This document shows, piece by piece, positions 63,720-64,000 of a stretch of 64,000 bases of DNA (the stretch's first letter is position 1; each line of letters opens with the position of its first letter). This DNA comes from Prasinococcaceae sp. CCMP 1430. Taxonomy: Eukaryota; Prasinodermophyta; Palmophyllophyceae; Prasinococcales; Prasinococcaceae. Location: contig RQSC01000021.1 in NCBI GenBank assembly GCA_013416795.1, forward strand, positions 1 to 64,000, written 5' to 3'. The position numbers were made by a program, and so were the translations under genes. The notes beneath the pieces are model-generated. The model was not told the origin of the DNA and ran no database searches. It saw only the letters and a program-made list of their open reading frames with translations.

Positions 63720-64000
63720 ATGTCGGCCGCAGGGCGCGCTTGGCCGCAACCGGCGGGGCCCGCAGCAGGGGTGGGGCCGGTTGCAACAGCGGGGGCACGT
63801 TCACTCGGCGAGGCCGCGCAGCAACTGGAGGCGGTGCGGCCATCGGGATATTTGTTATCGGCGGCGGTGATAGGGCACGCGCGGCCGTGCGCCGTGCGCG
63901 CCACGCGGCCGATTCTGAGCGATGGCTTCAGGCGCGCTCGCGTGAGGCGATTCTCCGACGTGTGCGGCACACGCACGTATATGTTTGAGGAGGGTGACCG
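63720..64000 (+). CDS. Possible 5' end of a gene running off the window
   Basis: The frame from ATG 63720 (MSAAGRAWPQPAGP) stays open to the window end, about 93 codons. The later part (ARVRRFSDVCGTRTYMFEEG) looks less random than the Ala/Gly leader and could follow a mitochondrial presequence rich in Arg. No family recognised; the overlapping plus-strand frame ending at 63988 is less convincing. Confidence 0.3.
   Translation, partial: MSAAGRAWPQPAGPAAGVGPVATAGARSLGEAAQQLEAVRPSGYLLSAAVIGHARPCAVRATRPILSDGFRRARVRRFSDVCGTRTYMFEEGD

Noticed and set aside
1-64000. CRISPR arrays, insertion sequences, bacterial operons
   Set aside because: No spaced direct repeats or transposases were seen; introns and gene content are eukaryotic.

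Overview
This window is nuclear DNA of a unicellular, flagellated, photosynthetic eukaryote. It is GC-rich and gene-dense: about 27 protein genes in 64 kb, on both strands, with few short GT-AG introns. Lifestyle clues are a ciliary transport protein (IFT122), a NEK-type kinase, a plant-type Rubisco activase, and two spliceosome proteins (U2A', CWC25). I cannot fix the lineage. A GC-rich haptophyte or a green-lineage flagellate both fit, and TGTA-type motifs after many stop codons and plant-type activase would suit a green background. No tRNA, rRNA, CRISPR array or transposon was recognised. The window holds one assembly gap (74 N).

Layout, left to right. 0-9 kb: U2A', a JMJD4-like hydroxylase, an unrecognised coiled-coil protein and IFT122. 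10-20 kb: a giant surface protein with EGF, IPT/TIG and about ten filamin-like repeats followed by membrane helices. 20-27 kb: a Sec24-like COPII protein and TELO2, divergent across the gap, then an aquaporin. 27-32.5 kb: an OXLD1-like small protein, TFIIH p52, a NEK kinase and VPS55. 33-36 kb: an aspartyl beta-hydroxylase-like TPR protein and a nucleotide-sugar transporter. 36-41 kb: RAD23 and a TDP2-like phosphodiesterase. 41-45.5 kb: COX19, an EF-hand protein and a Rubisco activase joined to a rhodanese-like domain. 46-51.4 kb: CWC25 and a Sen1-type helicase. 52-58.4 kb: an ARM-like protein, a cytochrome b5/acyl-CoA dehydrogenase fusion, a polyphosphate kinase 2 and a small membrane protein. 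58.7-64 kb: an ankyrin protein, a calmodulin-like protein, an unrecognised protein and a possible partial gene.

Genes do not form operons. Neighbours are often convergent with only 11-80 bp between stop codons, or divergent around 0.3-0.7 kb shared upstream regions. Gene models were built by hand from reading frames, splice phases and protein-family conservation recalled from knowledge. Introns whose two sides match in phase and restore family similarity are the best supported. N-termini in GC-rich leaders are the weakest part.

Most notable for follow-up: the activase-rhodanese fusion whose rhodanese loop lacks the catalytic Cys, the giant filamin-repeat surface protein, an intron-bearing eukaryotic PPK2, and a 5' splice-site preference for GTGCGT/GTACGT (C at +4).
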